64,000 nucleotides of DNA from Planifilum fimeticola (GTDB lineage Bacteria > Bacillota > Bacilli > Thermoactinomycetales > DSM-44946), in the NCBI RefSeq assembly GCF_003001905.1, contig NZ_PVNE01000015.1:16155-80154 (forward strand), in the 5' to 3' direction. How positions within the stretch are numbered: the stretch's first letter is position 1; every line of letters starts with the position of its first letter. Shown in pieces: positions 61,983-64,000 of the stretch. Both the position numbers and the translations under genes were made by a program. Under the pieces are notes generated by a model. That model saw nothing but the letters and a program-made list of their open reading frames with translations, was not told where the DNA came from and made no database searches.

Positions 61983-62312
61983 TCATACCTTTTCGCTCCG
62001 GTACCCCTTCAATCCGGACAACCAGGACTCCCTCTTCACAAACAGGGACGATTCCTCCAGCTTTTCTCCCCGGTGTCTCAACAAGGGAATTCCCTTGGGC
62101 TTAAGCGTCAGAATGTAGTCCGTGATTTTCCCCGGATCACGGGACACATAGCGCGACACTTGCTTCTCGTCCTTCACGTGGAGCCCCCAGCCCAGCTCGT
62201 TGCCCACCTGAATGCGTTCAACAGTAATCTGCACACCGGTTCCGGAAGGAATGAACAGGACGTGTTCCTCCTTCATCCGCATCAGCTTTTCCGACAATTT
62301 TTCGCGATTCAT
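61983..62312 (-). CDS. Hypothetical protein, 109 aa
   Basis: REKLSEKLMRMKEEHVLFIPSGTGVQITVERIQVGNELGWGLHVKDEKQVSRYVSRDPGKITDYILTLKPKGIP. Charged alpha/beta protein without membrane segments. The binding site AAAAGGGAG lies 6 bases before the ATG, and a terminator follows, so it is a real monocistronic gene. Family not recognised. Confidence 0.75.
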   Translation of the reverse strand: MNREKLSEKLMRMKEEHVLFIPSGTGVQITVERIQVGNELGWGLHVKDEKQVSRYVSRDPGKITDYILTLKPKGIPLLRHRGEKLEESSLFVKRESWLSGLKGYRSEKV

Positions 62313-62744
62313 GTGAATCTCCCTTTTCCCTCGTATTTCCTGGGCCCTTTCGGGTCCCTTACCAGCAAAGAATTCATCGATTCTTTAAAACTAGCATACT
62401 TCAACCCGATCGGGACAAACAAGCTTTTATCGGCAGCAAAAACCGCCGCTCCCGGCGGATGAACCCCGGAAGTCCGGGTCCGATCATTCTCCGGATCTTC
62501 TCCCGATCCCCCAACCAACTTCCCCTCCGCGGATGGGCGCGGCCGAAAAGAAAACATCACAAACAACGGTTCCAAGTGGGTAAATTGGTCCCTTGCGATC
62601 TCTTTTTACTTCTATATAATTTGGATAAGGAAAGATTATGGGGTCCGGATCCGACGGAACCGGAACCGTCCCTTTCATATGGAAGAGATGATCTTCCCGT
62701 GCCTGACGAGAGGGCGGGAAATTGATTTTAAGAGGGTGTTTTCC

Positions 62745-63167
62745 ATGTCGCAATGGATGTTCTGGGCAGTGCTCTTCTGGGGATTGTTCATGCTGGCCTT
62801 TCTCGGCATCGGCGGATATTTCATGTTTCGCAAGTTCCTCAAATCGCTGCCCCGGGAAGACGGCAAATCGATCTTGGAATGGCAGGAATACTATATCGAG
62901 CAGACCCGCCATCTGTGGACGGAGGAGCAAAAGGAACTGCTGGAGGAGCTGGTTCGTCCGGTTCCCAAGCTGTTTCGGGATGTGGCCCGCCAGAAGATCG
63001 CCGGAAAGATCGGCGAGCTGGCATTAAAGGAAAAGGCGACGGAGATGCGGGACGATCTCATCATCCGGGGATACATCCTTGCCACTCCCCGCCGGGACCA
63101 CAAGTTTCTGATCAAGACGCTGCAGAAGAAAAACATCGATCTGACCCCCTACCGGGAACTGCTGTAA
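62745..63167 (+). CDS. DUF2621 (YneK-like) membrane protein
   Basis: 140 aa. N-terminal membrane helix (about 5-27) followed by RKFLKSLPREDGKSILEWQEYYIEQTRHLWTEEQKELLEELVRPVPKLFRDVARQKIAGKIGELAL, the DUF2621 core, and a basic tail. Cytoplasmic domain helical; function unknown. The ATG at 62745 follows AAGAGGG by 8 bases; an upstream ATG at 62679 lacks a site. A terminator follows. Confidence 0.85.
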   Translation: MSQWMFWAVLFWGLFMLAFLGIGGYFMFRKFLKSLPREDGKSILEWQEYYIEQTRHLWTEEQKELLEELVRPVPKLFRDVARQKIAGKIGELALKEKATEMRDDLIIRGYILATPRRDHKFLIKTLQKKNIDLTPYRELL

Positions 63168-63182
63168 CATTTTCGAAATCCT

Positions 63183-63205
63183 CCCCCGACGGGGGTTTTT
63201 CTTTT
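63183..63205 (+). terminator. Terminator of the DUF2621 gene
   Basis: CCCCC, loop GAC, GGGGG, then TTTTTCTTTT. Confidence 0.88.
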
Positions 63206-63536
63206 GTGCACAATTGTTCAACCGAAGATGCCCCCTCATTTTTGAACAGAAAACACTACTTACTGTATAACAAATATCGTGATCACAGACATCGTTCCCC
63301 ATACCCCCTATGTCACCACAGGTGAAAACACGTCATATCTTGCCATACCGTCTTGAACACTCTCGCCGAATCCCTTAAACAGGTCCGTTGAACCAATTCA
63401 AAAAATAGACATAATTGATGGTTGCACAAATGGCACATCTGGGATTACAATATAATTGTCATCCAGTTGTAAACTGAGTGAGATGTAAGCGAAATTTTTT
63501 CGAATATTGGATTTTGAATCGAAAGGAGTGAATTCC
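63206..63536 (+). other. AT-rich leader of the 88-residue protein gene
   Basis: About 330 bases of lower GC than the surroundings without a gene. It contains the promoter candidate listed separately and a long untranslated leader. Confidence 0.5.
63422..63456 (+). promoter_or_regulatory. Candidate promoter of the 88-residue protein gene
   Basis: TTGCAC (63422-63427), 18 bases, TACAAT (63446-63451), with an overlapping TATAAT at 63451-63456. Sits in an AT-rich stretch about 80 bases before the start codon. Confidence 0.45.
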
Positions 63537-63803
63537 ATGGCACGTTACATCGGAAAGTACGAAATGGGCGGAGTACGCACCGGCACGATCATGGACTGGC
63601 TTCAACCGGGGGACGAGATCACCCTCGTTAGCGCATTCGGCAAAAAGATCAACGTCAAAGTGAAAAACACCTACTACTACGATAACCGCAAAGTGTACAT
63701 CACGGACCGCTTCGGATTGATCTACGCCGACGAACTGGCTTCCGCTCACGTTCCCGCTTGGAACAAAAAACCCGCCGCCAAAGCCGAGGCGAAAGTGGTC
63801 TGA
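63537..63803 (+). CDS. Hypothetical beta-rich protein, 88 aa
   Basis: ARYIGKYEMGGVRTGTIMDWLQPGDEITLVSAFGKKINVKVKNTYYYDNRKVYITDRFGLIYADEL, then a lysine/alanine tail. Strand-rich and probably soluble, reminiscent of small SH3-like barrels, but no family is recognised. AAAGGAG lies 8 bases before the ATG. With its own promoter candidate, strong binding site and following hairpins it may be well expressed. Confidence 0.75.
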   Translation: MARYIGKYEMGGVRTGTIMDWLQPGDEITLVSAFGKKINVKVKNTYYYDNRKVYITDRFGLIYADELASAHVPAWNKKPAAKAEAKVV

Positions 63804-63821
63804 CCTTTCGGTTGCAAAAAA

Positions 63822-63891
63822 GGAGGGGCAAAGCCCCTCGAGATTGATGACAAACCCCCTGGCTCTTTTCGCAAGAAAAGCGCCAGGGGTT
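63822..63891 (+). terminator. Two hairpins downstream of the 88-residue protein gene
   Basis: GAGGGGC, AAA loop, GCCCCTC (near 63822-63838), then AACCCCCTGGC...GCCAGGGGTT, a long stem with one mismatch around TCTTTTCGCAAGAAAA (63853-63891). No T run; likely 3'-end processing or termination structures. Confidence 0.5.
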
Positions 63892-63952
63892 GCATGTTTA
63901 TGGGAAATAAACAGATAAAGGAAATTAGATTTGGTAAATTAGGCGGATCACA

Positions 63953-63993
63953 AAGCCTTTTCCTCTCTTCGAGAGGAGCAAGGCCATTTTTTT
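63953..63993 (+). terminator. Hairpin with T run at the right edge
   Basis: Inner stem CCTCTC/GAGAGG and outer GCCTT/AAGGC followed by ATTTTTTTG. Terminator-like, for the preceding transcript or one continuing beyond the window. Confidence 0.55.
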
Positions 63994-64000
63994 GATGTTT

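Noticed and set aside
60053..62104. 683-codon plus-strand frame across bpsA and bpsB
   Set aside because: Antisense shadow; the minus strand carries complete catalytic motifs and start signals.

Overview
The window looks like chromosome from a Gram-positive endospore former with high GC (by eye near 58-60%). Most genes have strong AGGAGG-type ribosome binding sites, and GTG and TTG starts are frequent. Many genes are typical of Bacilli: Spo0E-like, CotF-type coat proteins, a RacA-like protein, and the YuzB, YuzD, YutC, YutD, YutE, YutF, YutG and LytH families. Menaquinone is probably made by the futalosine route (mqnE plus a UbiD-type decarboxylase). The combination suggests a thermophilic member of the Thermoactinomycetaceae or a relative; that placement is inference.

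Layout. 1-3 kb: a partial gene end, an A-type Fe-S carrier, a Spo0E-like phosphatase and mqnE. 3-8.6 kb: a tripartite tricarboxylate transporter (tctC-tctB-tctA) with a CitA/CitB-type two-component system whose sensor kinase is split into two reading frames. 8.8-13.8 kb: yuzB, yuzD, the mccA-mccB reverse transsulfuration pair, a NifU-like scaffold and manganese catalase. 13.9-19.6 kb: a complete opp oligopeptide transporter (oppABCDF). 19.9-37.6 kb: a mosaic resembling the Bacillus yut/yun region (YutH-like kinase fold, pgpA, yutF, HepT-like yutE, yutD, yutC, lipA, lytH). Interspersed are an unusual Rieske fusion protein, a SufR-like regulator, exporters, coat proteins and small conserved proteins. 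37.6-39.3 kb: an NSS transporter with its tiny MetS-type subunit. 40-42 kb: a glutaredoxin-like protein and the UbiD-type decarboxylase. 43-49 kb: a second peptide transporter in the order dppD-F-A-B-C. 49-50.6 kb: an unusual double-domain ThyX-like protein.

51.4-53.7 kb holds the most interesting accessory cassette. It has a MauE-like membrane protein, a MauD-like thioredoxin, a 14-cysteine protein resembling the methylamine dehydrogenase light chain, and a six-helix membrane protein whose frame is broken by one TGA. No heavy-chain gene is present. 54.2-55.3 kb is decayed, partly phage-like sequence. 55.3-59.3 kb holds a DHFR-like reductase, a class II aldolase and two short-chain dehydrogenases. 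59.8-64 kb holds a type III polyketide synthase with its methyltransferase (bpsA/bpsB type) and small conserved proteins.

Two patterns cut across the genes. A family of long palindromic intergenic elements (near 9.3, 42.3 and 50.8 kb, and weakly 20.6 kb) sits just 3' of genes and is sometimes bracketed by duplicated hairpins. In both peptide transporter operons a strong stem-loop separates the binding-protein gene from the permease genes, suggesting a conserved expression attenuator.
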